Translations under genes and position numbers: made by a program
The notes under the pieces: generated by a model
Told to the model about the DNA's origin: nothing
The model's database searches: none
The model's input: the letters and a program-made list of their open reading frames with translations, nothing else
Part shown: piece by piece, positions 38,309-51,500 of the stretch
Layout: each line of letters begins with the position of its first letter
Position numbering within the stretch: position 1 is the stretch's first letter
NCBI GenBank assembly: GCA_050084515.1
Contig: CM114275.1
Coordinates: 19,096,001 to 19,160,000, forward strand
DNA: 64,000 nucleotides
Direction: 5' to 3'
Source of the DNA: Blasia pusilla
Lineage: Eukaryota; Marchantiophyta; Marchantiopsida; Blasiales

Positions 38309-38342
38309 ATGGCGAATCCTGGGAAATTGCCAAGTAAGGAAT
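37750..38342 (+). repeat. Tandem duplication of the WD40 gene's 5' end
   Basis: About 37750-38030 and 38065-38342 align throughout: AGAAAAAGAGTG/AGAAAGAGTG, GTCGTGGAA, GAGCTGAATxCG, GGTATT/GGTACT, then GAATCCTGGGAAATTGC. The downstream copy holds the ATG of the gene. In the upstream copy the equivalent position reads CTTTGGTGAATCC, so the start codon is lost. Confidence 0.75.
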
Positions 38343-40727
38343 CGGGAGTGCTCCGTGGTCATGAGGGCGCAGTATTGGCAGTGCGATTCAATGCGGATGG
38401 GAATTATTGCCTAAGTTGTGGCAAGGATCGTTCTCTGAGGCTGTGGAACCCGTACAAGATGTTACCCATTAAGTCGTATTCAGGTCACGCTCGCGAAATT
38501 CGTGATGTTGCTGTTTCCAGGTTGGTGTCACATTGTCTTTCCCGGCAGTGAAGTGAAGCCCCGGGGCGCTATCTTGCGAGGCAGTTGAGATGGTTGGACA
38601 GGTTTGGGGTTGCTCATTGAAAATTCGTCCTCTGGATGGTTGCTGTCAACCGTGCTGCATGTGAGTCGGATTTACTCACAATGATCAATGCGTTTGGAGC
38701 AGGGACAACTCGAAATTAGTTTCCTGTGGAGGCGATCGACAGCTTTTTTACTGGGATGTTGCCACTGGCCGTATAATACGAAAATTTCGTGGCCATGACA
38801 GTGAGGTCTCACGACTCGCAGTCACTTTCGATGATTTCTTTGAGCTGTCTGGGGCGGGACATCTATGTGCGCACTGGTACATGTTGGCGGGCTGCATTTC
38901 TCATGCCCTCTACTCGTGCACAGGTGAACTCAGTAAAGTTCAACGAATTTTCAGCATGCATTGTGTCTGGAGGCTATGACAAGACAGTTCGGGCATGGGA
39001 CTGCCGTTCTCACAGTATTGAACCTATTCAGGTAGTCCTGCTAATTTTTACTGCCGTCATCAATTAATTGTTCTGGAAAAGGTTTTGTGTCTATGAAATC
39101 CTATTGTGAGGTTCATGTTCTTGTCAAGTGTGTTCTCGGTGCTTTATTTGTCGTAATGAGACAAAACTTTAACCCTTTAGTTCAGTCTGAGGAAAATTGG
39201 CACATTAAACGATGTGGTGCAACACTGATTGATACAATGCTTTACATTTGCAGAAAATCGATTCATTCGCTGACAGTGTCACTTCTGTGGTACTGACGTC
39301 AATTGAAATAATTGCCGGTTCTGTTGATGGAACCATTCGAACTTTTGATATCAGAATGGGGAGGTGTGCATTCTATCATCCATACGCGTCTGGTTTGTTT
39401 CTTCCTGCACACTGTGTGACAAAGTGTCAGACCTTCGCATGTTAGATGCTAATAAGTCTATTTTGTGCCTGGAAGTAGCGAAGCCTTGGTACTGATTTTT
39501 GGTGTCAGTAATTTTTTCTTCTGCAGGGAAGTGGTGGATAAGTTGGGGCAATCGGTGACATGTATTGCCTTATCAAATGATGGCAACTGCATCCTTGCAG
39601 GCTGCCTGGATGCAAAGTTGCGCCTACTGGACAGGTATTGTTTTCTCCTCTTCACTGATTGTCTTACTTCATTTATTATCTTACCACTTTGCACCAGACC
39701 AGTCCTATACTTTTTGGGATTACAGTCTGAGTCAAGCTTTACAAGTTGTTTGGCATCAAAGGAACTCTAGGTGCTGCTTTCCTGGAGCATAAATTTCCAC
39801 GAGATGCTAGTTGAGGATCAAAGGCTGTGCACTGTTTTGTGTGGATAGAATAACCATTTTACCCCAACTTGATAGGCCTACCCTGAGTTCAAAGTTTTCA
39901 TGTGCTTTAGCCAAGACCAAAGTTGACCGCACATTTCCTTGCTGTAAATGGTGTTGTTTGACACAGATGGATATTCTAAATGTTGGATTGTGCCTCCACC
40001 ACTTCGTCTCATTTTGGAACTAACACTTAGCCTTATCTTCTGCAGGGCATCTGGGGAGCTTCTTCAGGAGTACAAAGGACATATTAATAAGGTTGCTATA
40101 GTATGTAAATCCTGATATACTAGTTGCTAGAGGATGGTATCTTATTTCTGACCATAGACATGTGTTTCCAGCTCTTTCAAGGGTATACGTTTTACAATAG
40201 GGTTAGTGAGCTGGCTTTGTGGTTTCAATGGTTATTCTCCAGTTTAAACTGAAAGGAATCTGTGTGTGGGTGAATTGATGACAGTCATACAAGATGGACA
40301 GCTGTTTGACCAATGATGATGCCTACATTGTGAGTGGATCCGAAGACGGGTGCATCTTCTTTTGGGACCTTGTGGATCCAACAATTATTTCCTCTTTCAA
40401 AGCCCATACTTCAGTGGTATATTAACTCCTCTCTTGTTCACTCCCTCTATTGAACTTTCCTAACCACTTCATGATTTGTGGTAAACTTGTGTTGAAACGG
40501 ATATTGAACATGTTCCAATGGTCAATTGTATGCTTGATAGCATGAGAAGGTTACGACCTGCCTGAATTTTGGAAAAGAAATCTAGCACAGCAACTAGGTC
40601 GCTGGGTAAATGTGTAATCACTAATATTAAGTGTTGGGTTCAGATAACGGGTGTTTCCTTCCACCCCAAGGAGACCTGTATGCTTACCTCGTCAGTTGAT
40701 GGTACAATCCGTGTCTGGAAAACCTGA
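38309..40727 (+). CDS. WDR83: WD40-repeat protein of the WDR83/MORG1 family
   Basis: Eight exons: 38309-38520, 38703-38805, 38924-39031, 39254-39363, 39527-39634, 40046-40091, 40285-40416 and 40644-40727. They join in consistent phase to about 300 residues, close to the family length (~315). The chain is a run of WD repeats: LRGHEGAVLAVRFNADGNYC with SLRLW, GGDRQLFYWDVATG, SGGYDKTVRAWDCRS, AGSVDGTIRTFDIRMG, AGCLDAKLRLLDR, SGSEDGCIFFWDLVD and SSVDGTIRVWKT at the C-terminus. The family folds into a seven-bladed propeller. Animal members scaffold MAPK signalling and associate with spliceosomal complexes; the plant role is less defined. The ATG at 38309 is in strong context and matches the usual N-terminus. 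The gene symbol is by family resemblance. Confidence 0.93.
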
Positions 40728-43200
40728 GTGTGTTTTCCACTCTGCTGCTATCATCTGCTGATGCAGTCTTCTCCTCTCCTGGTAAGTTGATTCAGTGGGC
40801 TCATTATTACTTTGTAGTACAGTTGGAACACTGTCCTATGTATTCAGTGCTCACAGTGGGGACCATGAAGCTGAGTCAGAAAATTGCTTCAGAAATTCTT
40901 TCATTTTGGAGAATCTGAGAGATGTGGGTACATGTTTCCATGTGCAGGAACATCTTTCGATGTGCAGTGGATAGAGATGGAAGGGTTGGGAGAAAAAATT
41001 CTTGAAATTAACCCTAAACCAGGACCATGGTAATGCCTCTACTTCTAACTTTTCGATAGGGGGTTTTGTGAATTTGTTGCCAAGACTGAAGGTGAATGAT
41101 ATGGAGCACATATGATGGCCGGAATGGAATTAGTTGGTGATGGTAGAAGCTTGAAGGCTAAAATATGTGGCTGTGTTGACACACTTGATGTTGCAACTGC
41201 ACCCACCCAGTCACTGCATCCTATGAATAGTGTTGCATGATGTAGGAAGTGAGTGTCAGCTGTGGACTTCTTAAGGCAAGCATATTTATAGTGGAGATGT
41301 CAGTTGAGGGGAAGCTCAATCTGTAAAGCGAATATTATGGCTTTGTGTAATATGAGGGGACCACTCCATATATGGTTGTTAGATGGCTTTAATGTAAGTA
41401 CAAGTTCCCCTGCCTTGTTGCATTTGGCTCAGTAAACATAGGGTAGGAGAACCATGATGAAGCACTCGAGTTCTCAGTGCAGGCAATCCTGTTGATCTGT
41501 TTGCAAGTTTAGAGATGCAGATTAAAAATGCATGTCACCCCGCAGGGAGTTGGATGATTGTCAACATTGATGAATGTAATTCCCCTCTTAAAACTCCAAA
41601 TTCCCCACCACAAAGTCACTGTGGAGTTGCATGCTCTCCTTATCGTTGATGTATTCTATGGGTCAGAAATTGAGTTAACCAATATGCATGGAACTTGAAC
41701 TCGACACGGGCCTTCATGGGGTCACTTCACTGAGAACCGAATAGTATTACCTATGAGCTTCACTTTTTACAACACCAAATAGCCAAGTTTGCCAGACACA
41801 GGAATGGTTTACTTCACAAATTTGTGGCAGAGGAGCTGACTGTGCATTCAAAAGCAATTTCAGAGTGGAACAACTGCAAGTGAATGTCATGGATGTGAGT
41901 GTGGGCAACAGGTGATGTTTGCAGGAATTGAGTTCACTGGCAGGTGGCAGAAACTCTTGAAATGGTTGATCTGAACACCCATATGGTTGAGATCAGAATG
42001 TATGGAAACTTGAGATCAGGCTATCTGGAATTCCCAACACAGATGATCACAAGTGAAAACCCATCTCTAGGTACCCCAGACTTTTGTCTGGGGAAGAAAC
42101 CAGAACGTTCGATTCCTTTTGCTGATAAAATACTTCAATGGCCACCCACTTCAAAGCCATGCTCTGGACGGAATGAGAAATAACACTGGCCCATACATTT
42201 TTTCAACTCTAGAACCGTGGAAGATTTTTCTTTCCATTCTAATATTTGTAAGACAGATTTGATTTCGGCAGTCTTCATTACTAGTACCTTGGAAGAATGA
42301 CTGCCACAGTTTCACGATAGAGGGTAACGATCTCAAGGGGTATCGAATGTGCATAAAGCCCTCGTTGGATAATCTTATTACAGAGGACATCGAGTCCTTC
42401 CGTCTCATGGGGATTCGTACGTTCGTAAAGCTCTCATTGGGACAGTTTTATCACTCATGGGGTTTCTGAAGATAATGAACTCTCACTGGGATAGTGTTCA
42501 CACTCCACTGGATCACCGGTTGGATATGCATCCACACAGTCCACCGCCTTTCTTCGCAGTGGCACCTCTTTTGTTTGTAGGGTTGATCTCAATACGCGAC
42601 TCTCACTCTGATCCAGAGATGCAGAGGCGAGTACCGAGCAGCTCCCATCTCCGCTATCATCTAATGGACAGAACTGGAACACGCGTGATATAGTGAAGGA
42701 GAAGTGCAGTTCCCGACAAAGGAAACTGACACAATCAACAGCGTTGAATTCACCAAGTGACCGAGAAGAAGACAAATTAGACAATCCCTGATTTGTGATG
42801 TGTATCGAGGTAACATAGGCTGCGCTTCACTGAGTTCACTCTATAAGGTGAACTGTCATAAATGGTAAGGACATGTCGGCACAACTAACGGCAATGAATT
42901 TGAGCGTGTATGAGGTGAAGGAAAGAAACAGGATGCCTTCTGATGTGCACAAAAAAGAATCATGGTATTTTTCACCTCCGTGTGAGCATCCTCCCACACG
43001 AGTGACGTACACAACAATCACCAGTGCATGCGAAGAAAGAGGAGAAAGCATCCTAGCCCCTCACGGATTGCGGAGTCACCATCTGATCTCTAAACGTCAC
43101 ATCCATTTCTCTAAAGGCTGGAGGTTAGATTTACGATCAGTCTAGTCTGCAACTCGTATCCTGCACGGGATTGATGCTTTACACAAATTCAAAAGAAATC
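40728..43200. other. Intergenic; no recognised gene
   Basis: It contains the 3' UTR of the WD40 gene at its start. A plus-strand frame at 41944-42183 and a serine-rich minus-strand frame at 42455-42784 have no family resemblance and no splice support. A degenerate tandem repeat at 42332-42505 is listed separately. Confidence 0.5.
42332..42505. repeat. Three diverged ~50-70-bp tandem units
   Basis: The pattern CTCATGGGGxTTC, about 10 nt, then AAxxCTCTCAxTGGGAxAGT recurs at 42332, 42404 and 42454. The first unit is the most diverged. Confidence 0.55.
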
Positions 43201-44034
43201 CAGTTCTGAGGAGAGAAATTGTCCTGTGACGGATCGCCAAAACCCTCTGGGGCGGACGCGCACTGTGTGAGAAAGGCTGAGAGAAAGAGAAAGAAAGAAG
43301 GAAAGAAAGCGAGCGTTGTCCTATCTGTGATAGTGCATGAGCAGAGGTTGAACGCGAGAGAGACATCATTTCGCAAGGAACACGAATCTGGCGGTGATAC
43401 TAGCTCTCTCGCAGGTATGGGTGCCGAGGATTGCAGCATCACAGCGGTGCTTCAAGGCATCCCCACCGGCACCGCGATTTCTGCAATCGCGCGGTGGTTC
43501 TGGATTCTCTCCCATAGCGGCGAGGGGCGACCGTCTTTCACTCACCGGTGGAAGCCACAAATACTGCTGGGCTGGTAGGAATCCGGTAAGAGCCTCTCAG
43601 CCTTCCGCAAGATATACAAATATCCATCGAGGATTAGCTTCGCCACAAGCTGCTTGAGATTCCGGTTGGTTCTGAGCCTCTGACTTGCGCAGTGATGGTG
43701 GGGTAGTGTGGTTGAATGGGCGGCGGATCGTCGTGAGGTTTATTCACATGATCTCTGTCGGTTTGATTTGAAGTACTGCGAATCACTTCTGACTCTTTGT
43801 GAGAAGAGTAGGAGCGCAGCAGGGCAGTTCGAGATTTCATATGTGAGTGAGTGGCGTAGTGATTCCATCACCTGTGATTGCCTTGAATTCATCCGTGAGA
43901 GTTACTTGCGGCTCTGGATGAGAAGGCGGCAAACAAAGACCCCCAGTTTAAGAATGTGGATGGAAAGTAAGATACATGAGTAGGGCACCAGTGATTCAGC
44001 TGTTTTGAGTGGTTGTTTGATTGAGAACTTGCAG

Positions 44035-45494
44035 GGTCCGGTGCTTGCGGATGATGTGGACGAAGACGAAGATGTGGGGGTTGAAGAAGAGGACGACTCT
44101 GAGGATGAGAGAGACGAGGATTTTGGCTCTAGGGCCTTTGAGGAGAATTTGGAAACACTCATGCGGATGGGATTGGACGTATTCCTGCACTACTCTGCCG
44201 AAGCAATTCGAATAGCCAGAGACTCACTTCCACCTTCAATTTCTCTGGAATTGGTATAAGACACTTCTCCTCTCATCTCCTTGTAGAGGACCGAGAGAAT
44301 GAATGAATGAATGAAGTGATTTATTGTCGTTCAGAAACTCTACTCATTAAGCAGTGCCTGTCGCAATCAGCCTTGCGACCACAGACCGCCCTGGTTGGAC
44401 GGTGCCAGAGGGTGGGATGGGTACACTGTCCTTGAGAGGGAGAGAGCGACGGAGTGAGCAAACGGAATCAGGAGAGAAAACACTTTGACAACTCTTTGCA
44501 GATCATACATGTCTACAAAAACAACTCGTGGCACAACCTCCTGTCCCTGGGAAGCTGAATTCCTCACATATCCATTTAAGGGGTTCACACCTGATGCTGA
44601 GTTATTCAGTTTGAGGAATTGGGTCCAAGTCTGTGCTGTTTCCTAAGAGAGCCCATTTAGTATGTAGGGCTTTTCGACGAGAGTGTTCTGGTGACGTTCC
44701 TTACTTGTTTAAACTAAGGCTGTGTGCATCTTCCTGCCTGGTAACGTTTCTCCATTGCCCCTAACCCTTACTTCGTAGCTGGGTGGCTAATACTGAAGCC
44801 GTACAATACAGCGAAGGTAATTATTAGCTGTTCATAGACAGTTCTTCATCCAAACGCAGCGGGCAGTGATGGATTGCTAAGGGATGAATTTGAGTGGAGT
44901 TTTATCACTGAAAGGGGCAGCTGATTGGACCCTTGATCCTCTGTAAAATTGCGAGCAGCTATTTGATTAAGGGGTTGGTCAAGTCCGTGCGTACTTTATG
45001 AAGTTTGAGAGGTTGCAAGTGTAGTCATAGAAATCGAGGGAGCAAGGCAGGTGTTGCTAGATGGAGGATGGACTTAGAGAGATTGATCTATTGGCTTAAG
45101 TCAGTGAATTTAAAGCTCCTGGTCTCGCCTCCCTCTGTTCTGGGCTGTTTAATGTTCGCACCTGTCCCGACCTGCAGCTGACTAAAACCATCGGACCTGT
45201 GGACTGCAGATAACCTTCGGAGTTAAGGGCATTTTCTTTTTGAGTGTTCTCTGGGTATGTAAGGCTCTCCTTGAGGTGAGACAAGCTCTAGTCCAACCCA
45301 CTGCCAAATTCCGTGCGTGTTGATGTTTTTCAGCAGTAGTCTTATAGAATTCAACAGTAATCTGATGGATTGTGGCTTCCTTGCAGGTGTTTTTCTCTGT
45401 TGCAACCGCTGTCTTCGCTGGACTACTACTGGTGCGAACACTTTGGTCATTGACGTCTAGTGCTCAACCAAGAGATGCGACTTCATTCCCGTGA
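44035..45494 (+). CDS. Acidic protein with a C-terminal membrane segment (3' exons only)
   Basis: Two exons are well supported. Exon 44035-44253 (73 codons; TTGCAG acceptor, GTATAAG donor) encodes an acidic run (DDVDEDEDVGVEEEDD...) followed by a helical region (LMRMGLDVFLHYSAEAIRIA). Exon 45387-45494 (TTGCAG acceptor, ends TGA) encodes VFFSVATAVFAGLLLVRTLW, a single hydrophobic segment, and a short tail ending TSFP. Both borders are phase 0. The shape suggests a tail-anchored protein with an acidic cytosolic part. The 5' part is uncertain: possible exons lie around 43414 (MGAEDCSITAVLQG) and 43905-43970 (open, ending in a GTAAG donor), but I could not join them confidently. The family is not recognised. 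Confidence 0.5.
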
Positions 45495-48400
45495 GGTGAT
45501 CCAGAAGATCAGGCTGGTTCACTGCCTGCTTGTAACATATTTCGGTTTGTACTTGTAGACCTTATAATCTTCCTTGCCAAATTTGCTTCCGACGATTGTC
45601 AAACAGCAATGCCTAAATGTCACCAAATCTTGTGCCTGTACCATGTCTCATTCCACTTGTAAATGACTTAAAGTAATTGAATTAATGATGAATCTGATTC
45701 ATTGTCCATCCAGACCCATTAGGAATCAGAAGGCTTTATTTCGGAATGACTAGGATCAGACCGACCTTCTTAGGACGCTAAATGTTCAGTCGTTCTACTT
45801 AACCAGCCACACATTGATGTCCAAACTTCACAGCTGTTTCGACCGGGTTCATTGTGGACATGAAAGCGTTTACCAAAAGGTAGGGCCCAGAAACAGGGGC
45901 CAGGGAAGTCTCTTGTAATTCTTTCATGGAAGCTGCATTTGAAGCCCAGAAGAAGTGGCCAGGGTTTAGGTCTCTTCCAATTCATTGCTACATTTGAAAA
46001 AGCAGCATTCTTCATGGTGTAATTCTTGCAAACTACAACGCGCACGAACTCTATGTACCGTTGTAGTAAGCTCATAGATCTGAAGCTCTGGTTGGACTGA
46101 GCTTGTCAGCTGGGATGGTTGCATAAGGTGAAAGGTGTTGGTATGGAGATTTCATGTGTCTACCAGGAAGCTTTTCAAAACACGATCGATCTGACCAGAC
46201 CTGAAATGGATCTTTGGGAACAATACACACGGACTCTCTTCCAGCACTCCTCCTATCATCATCGGAAAAGTAGAGTTTGAAAAAAAGTTGGCATTCAAAA
46301 TCTCCGTGGGGAAAACCTTTGTTATAAAGGTGTCCATGAATGTATGATGATTCTTGAACGGAGTATCTATACTATATTATTCTAGTCAGGTGTTTATGCA
46401 ATGGATTAACGTTCTATAAACACACCTCCTTTCTTAAATTAGCTTACAAGTATTTATTTCAAAAAAGTAAGTGTTTTCATTTATGGAATATAACTTGGAT
46501 AAAAAATTCATGAGCAGAAACTAAAATTTATCGAGAAACGAAATGCCCATGAAAGTTTCATCATCTCGGGCACTTTCTCATGTCATGTCGGCCATCGTCC
46601 TTTGCCACCCCAATACTGCAAGAAATATTTATTTTGTTTTGGATCGTGTCTAATGGTAACACCAATCATTCCATCCCTGGGAGTTGTCACAATGTCCCGA
46701 TGATGAAGATATGCCCTCATAATATGTGCCAGGAAGATATCTTAAAAGAATTACCGAATGATATGTCCCGAGTTGAAGAATATTATTGAGGGCATATCTT
46801 CCTTACTGGCTTCTTAAGGTTTTTCCAACCAAAATGCAAGGTAGATATTAGCAAACAATGAAAAATTAAAACTGGCCTCGTATACTCTCTCTCTTTGGGC
46901 TAAGTGATGGGTAAAGACTCCGCCTCACAAACTGTCTTGATAAGGAAAAAGGACCCCATTTCCTCTCCACATTACTATCCTAAATAGCATCATCGTATAA
47001 AAAGAAATCCCATCAGCCTTCTGACAAAAGAGAACGCAGAAATCAAGATTTTTCCACCGGATAACGTTATTCCAATAACCCGACTCCCTCTTTGACATTG
47101 CTTTACACCGGGTCACAAGAAGCAACGAATATGTAGGGTCACACGAAACGACGCAAATGTATGGCGATGGACGTGCTCTCATGTCACTAATCTAGGCCTT
47201 GATAAACATAAGTGACCTACATTCGAGAGGTATTTTGGGACTCCATACATGATACAAGCAGCAAGATTCCATTTGTTTAGTGAAAATCTGGCGTTTCTTT
47301 GATGCACTGCCCGGGTGGGGGCCCCTAAAGATCCATAAAATGCACCCATTCTAAAATTATGGGATCCAGGGATTGATTTCGCAGCAGTCAGATAGCACCC
47401 TGCAAAACATGCAGCAGCAGACTCAAGTCTAACTCCATCCGATTCTCTAGTCCCATGACTAAAATCTTCCGGAGAAGGTGTCCATTTCTCAGGTATACAA
47501 TAAACTAACTTGAGACAGAAATTGGTGCTAAATACTCTGTAAGCTTGAGAACAATGGGCTGTCGATGAGAAGAAATGAAAAAATAAATGTCATTGTTGGT
47601 TCTTGTGGGTAAATGCTCCAGCAACCAAATCAGGCATACACAATGCTTAACCGATTGGCTTTGAGAAGAATAAATGAATTTTTTGAAAAGTACAGAAACC
47701 TTTCTACTCTATCCTGTCTTCAGAATTCACTGCCTAGTGTTCTCCCCTCCTTCCTAATTGCCTCCGAGTGCCCCGAATAAACAGAGCGGTTGTGCCTGAC
47801 CACTAATTACCATGGAATGAAATGTTGTGTAAAGTCCTCCTGTGGCTTATCACCTTTCCTGCTGTCAAGAAAACTCACGATCAGCTCCTTTTTCTACTGT
47901 ACCCACGATTCCACATAAGTCAGTCCTCTTCTTTAGATATGCTTTAGGATGCTTGTCTCCAGCATTCTCACTAGTTCCTCAGCAGACTTCCAACCTCACC
48001 ATTATCATATTGGAGATGCCTTGCATTATACTGCGACTCTTTCTATACCACCTGGAGCAACACAATCCTATGCACGTGTAACAAGGATAATAGAACGTGC
48101 CTTCAGAGCAAGAACGGGTATTGATTGCAACTTAGTTTACAAGATCATAACTCTCTACATAGCAAGACTTTGCACTGTTCCACTTGTAAGAGAAGTGGGC
48201 ATCATCAGAATGCAATCCTGAGTATGAACTAGGTGTAATTGCTTGATCTTTAACCTCCAACCACCTGAGCAGGTGCATCATCTAGTCACCAGAATCTATT
48301 ATCATAGGAAAATGAAGACATGCACTTAGAATAAGTAATTATAAGTGATGCTTTAAACATGTAAAATTTCAAGATTATGCACCTGGAAAGTTTGTTGATT

Positions 48401-48556
48401 GAGTCATCCCTGTGGCTATCTGTGGGAGCGAGAGGAAATGCTGTTTCATTCTTCCTTCTAGGATGTGTCTGTCATGTCTGAGCTTGTAGTCCATTTATGG
48501 AACACCCGACCAACAGATCTCCACAACGTCTAGCACTCCAGTAAAAGGACACACAT
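45495..48556. other. Intergenic; no protein gene recognised
   Basis: Between the acidic membrane-protein gene and the 3' end of the WNK gene. No coding similarity was seen on either strand. It contains a miRNA-like foldback, listed separately. Confidence 0.5.
46705..46801 (+). ncRNA. Candidate microRNA-precursor-like foldback
   Basis: Arm 46705-46725 (GAAGATATGCCCTCATAATAT, one base over 20, central core GATATGCCCTCA) pairs with 46780-46801. The duplex is 21-22 bp with a single 1-nt bulge and the loop is ~54 nt. Arm length and loop size fit a plant pre-miRNA, although pairing does not extend far beyond the duplex. It could equally be a decayed inverted repeat. The orientation is a guess, since the fold exists on both strands. 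Confidence 0.35.
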
Positions 48557-51500
48557 TCATTTCTTGCTTTCTTGGGAATTTGTAGCAATCACAGCGGAGA
48601 TTTCTTTCAAAGAAGGTCTGTTTGATTCTGCTGAATCCTTCCCACCAGCCTTCTTGACATACTTGCCAAGGTGATCATGTGCTGGAGAAATTTCATTCTC
48701 AGAACAAAAAGATGGTGCTGATTGCATCCATGAGTGCTCATCTTCATCACTTCTATAATTTTTCAGATCTTCTTGGCACATTTCAGAGCCACCAAGATCT
48801 TCAGACTCTGGAAAGTCTGGTGACCTTTTCACTCCTAAGAGTGTGCTCCCATGGCAATCGTGTCTATCCTGGGGGGCTTGCTCATGCCTCCATTGAAGGG
48901 TTACAAGCTCCTCTTGCTGGTTCTGCACCCGCAGCTTCAGTTTGTGAATAGGCAATTGATGATTATCTGCACACAAATAAGGAGTGACACTCTTTAAGCG
49001 TGGACATTAGGTAGATATGAACCAACAGAGAACTTCATCGAGCATGGATGAACCTTCACCGATATCAGAACTAAACCCAAGAGCATTCTTTGGTAACTTT
49101 TCAGTACTCACTCTTGAAAATCACAGGATCAACAGCTAGTTACCTGACAATTCCTCCCAGGTATGAGAAATGTGCATCCCACCAGGATCCCCTCTCCTCA
49201 AATTCACCAGACGGTCAAATGTAGCTGAATTATATGCCCTTGCACCTTCACTGAGAGACCTTGTTATACCAGACTTCCTAAGAGGATGATTGTGATCTAG
49301 GCCATTACCTGCACCTGCACCTGGAACCTCTGATCTTGATACCAATGGGGAGTGGTCACCCCCTGTTTCCCAATCTTCTCCATCCTCCCCAACCTCTGAT
49401 GAATCACTGGAAAACAAAGGATCTTTCTGTTCACAATGCTCTGAACCACGAGAAGGATAGGTTATTTCCTCAAATCTCCCATAGACGGTAGCTTCTCCAT
49501 GGGGAATGTTTCCAGCTGTGGGACTAACATTCTCCCCATGGGGAGAAAAGGACAGATACTTCCTATAAGATGGGACCTGATCAAGGAAAGAGTCATCAGA
49601 TGACACTGTGCCCAATGCATCACATTCACTGCTCACAGTATAATCATTATTTACAGAGCTTTCTGTGTTTTCTCCGCCATTTTCCTCACATGCAACTCCT
49701 GGTTTCCACTCAGGCACCAGAGCCAGTATTTCAGCATCAATCATCTCGGCAATGGTAGTGACATCCTGATCGGAAAGGTCGAGCTCTGCAACCATTTCAC
49801 TTGCCACGCTCATTGCTGTGTCACCTTCTACATCAAAAGGGAAATGGATATTCCGAATATGACCTGGAGAAGGAAAAGATGGAATTAGTCCAATCTGAAT
49901 CAGTAAGATAGTGATGAGCAACACTCAACAAATTTCACACAACCAATGGACTTTTCAGCAAGGAACCACGACTTTGATCCCAGTATGCATGGTGAAAATA
50001 GTTTATTACACCCAGTTTATATCTCGCAATCATCCCATAACTCCAATGGGGCAGAGTTTTGATCCTTATTGCTTGATCACCTTCTGTATTTGCAATGCGA
50101 AGCCTGAGAAAAATAGTGTCATCATCTCTCCTTCTCCCTTTCACTCTGAAATCTCGACTCCTCCGCATGCGGTGCTCTTTGTTGTTAGATGAGTGAATGC
50201 TTTGGTCACCCTTAAAATGACCTGAATGGGTATCACTCCCACCTGGGTCATTAGTCACCACGGATCTGTACGAGGAAGTGGCAGCACCTGTATCAGCGAA
50301 GTCTGGCCCCTCTCGAAAACTGCCTCTGCTGCTACCTCCAAATGTGCCTGAAGAGGAGCCTGGTTCTTTGAACTCAGCCTCTAAACCAAACTCTTCCCAC
50401 GGTGTTCCCAGCTCCTCCATGTCATCAGTTCTAATTTCTGTGTGGGACACTTGTGGTGCACAATCCAGAGTTTCTCTATACCCTTCACACTGGAGAAATG
50501 GATCCATAAGGAGCTCTCTAGCTGGGAGTCTCCTCGATGCAGTAGCCAGGCACTTTTCAACAAAACCTCGTACTTCTACATCCTTGACTCGATCTAATGA
50601 AGCCGGCTTCTTACCCTGTGAACACAGATAGAGACATTCTGCCTCACAACTCACATCGGGAATGACAAGTAGTTACTGATAGCCCAGAGGCTAAAACGCA
50701 CATCAAAACTCAACTGAATTATCAAGGTATATTTCAAGAGACACTATCTCAAGTCTGGAGTTTCTGAAATCTATCTTTCGAAGGTGTATGTTTCAGGGAG
50801 GATTGGCAACAATACTATGCAAAAACTAGGGCTGCTTCCACTTCCACTCATGCCTTTTTAGGTTCACTGAAGGCTTGGAGAAATCACTCATATCTTAACT
50901 GCACTCTGCTAACACCACCGGGCTTCCATCAGTCATGGATGGAAAATAACAGACTTGAGTGCCATGATGCATACATATCAAAAGCAGAGGTATTTACTTT
51001 TGAGATCTTTTCTCTTCACTTGGGCAGAAGACACCTCAGATGTCAAAGAAAGTAATTCAATACCACTACATTTGATCCCCTTGACTACAAACAAAAGAAA
51101 GTAGAAACATGGTCATGGTGCATGAAACCCAGAACCTTACAGACCTCATCTTTACAGATGTTGAGAACAAGCTCATAGTCCGCACAAAGAAGATCATGCT
51201 TGTCCATGGGAGGTCAGCATGTACAAAGATTCAGATTGGACCCTGATCACACATGTAACAGAGCACCAATATTAAGAAGGAAGCTTACAGAAGTCACTTT
51301 CTTGTATATTTGAGCAGCATTTGTACATTCGCTGTAGGGGTATTCGAAGGTAACCATCTCCAGCAGGCACATTCCAAATGAGTAGATATCGACAAGCTCA
51401 TTGTATTCCTCTTCGTAAAGCTCTGGAGCCATGAATTCAGGGGTGCCTGTTGAAAATATAACCTCGCAATTAACAACTTGCTATTTCTCATGATGTTCTT

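Noticed and set aside
41944-42183. 79-codon plus-strand frame
   Set aside because: No similarity recognised and no exon borders; probably chance.
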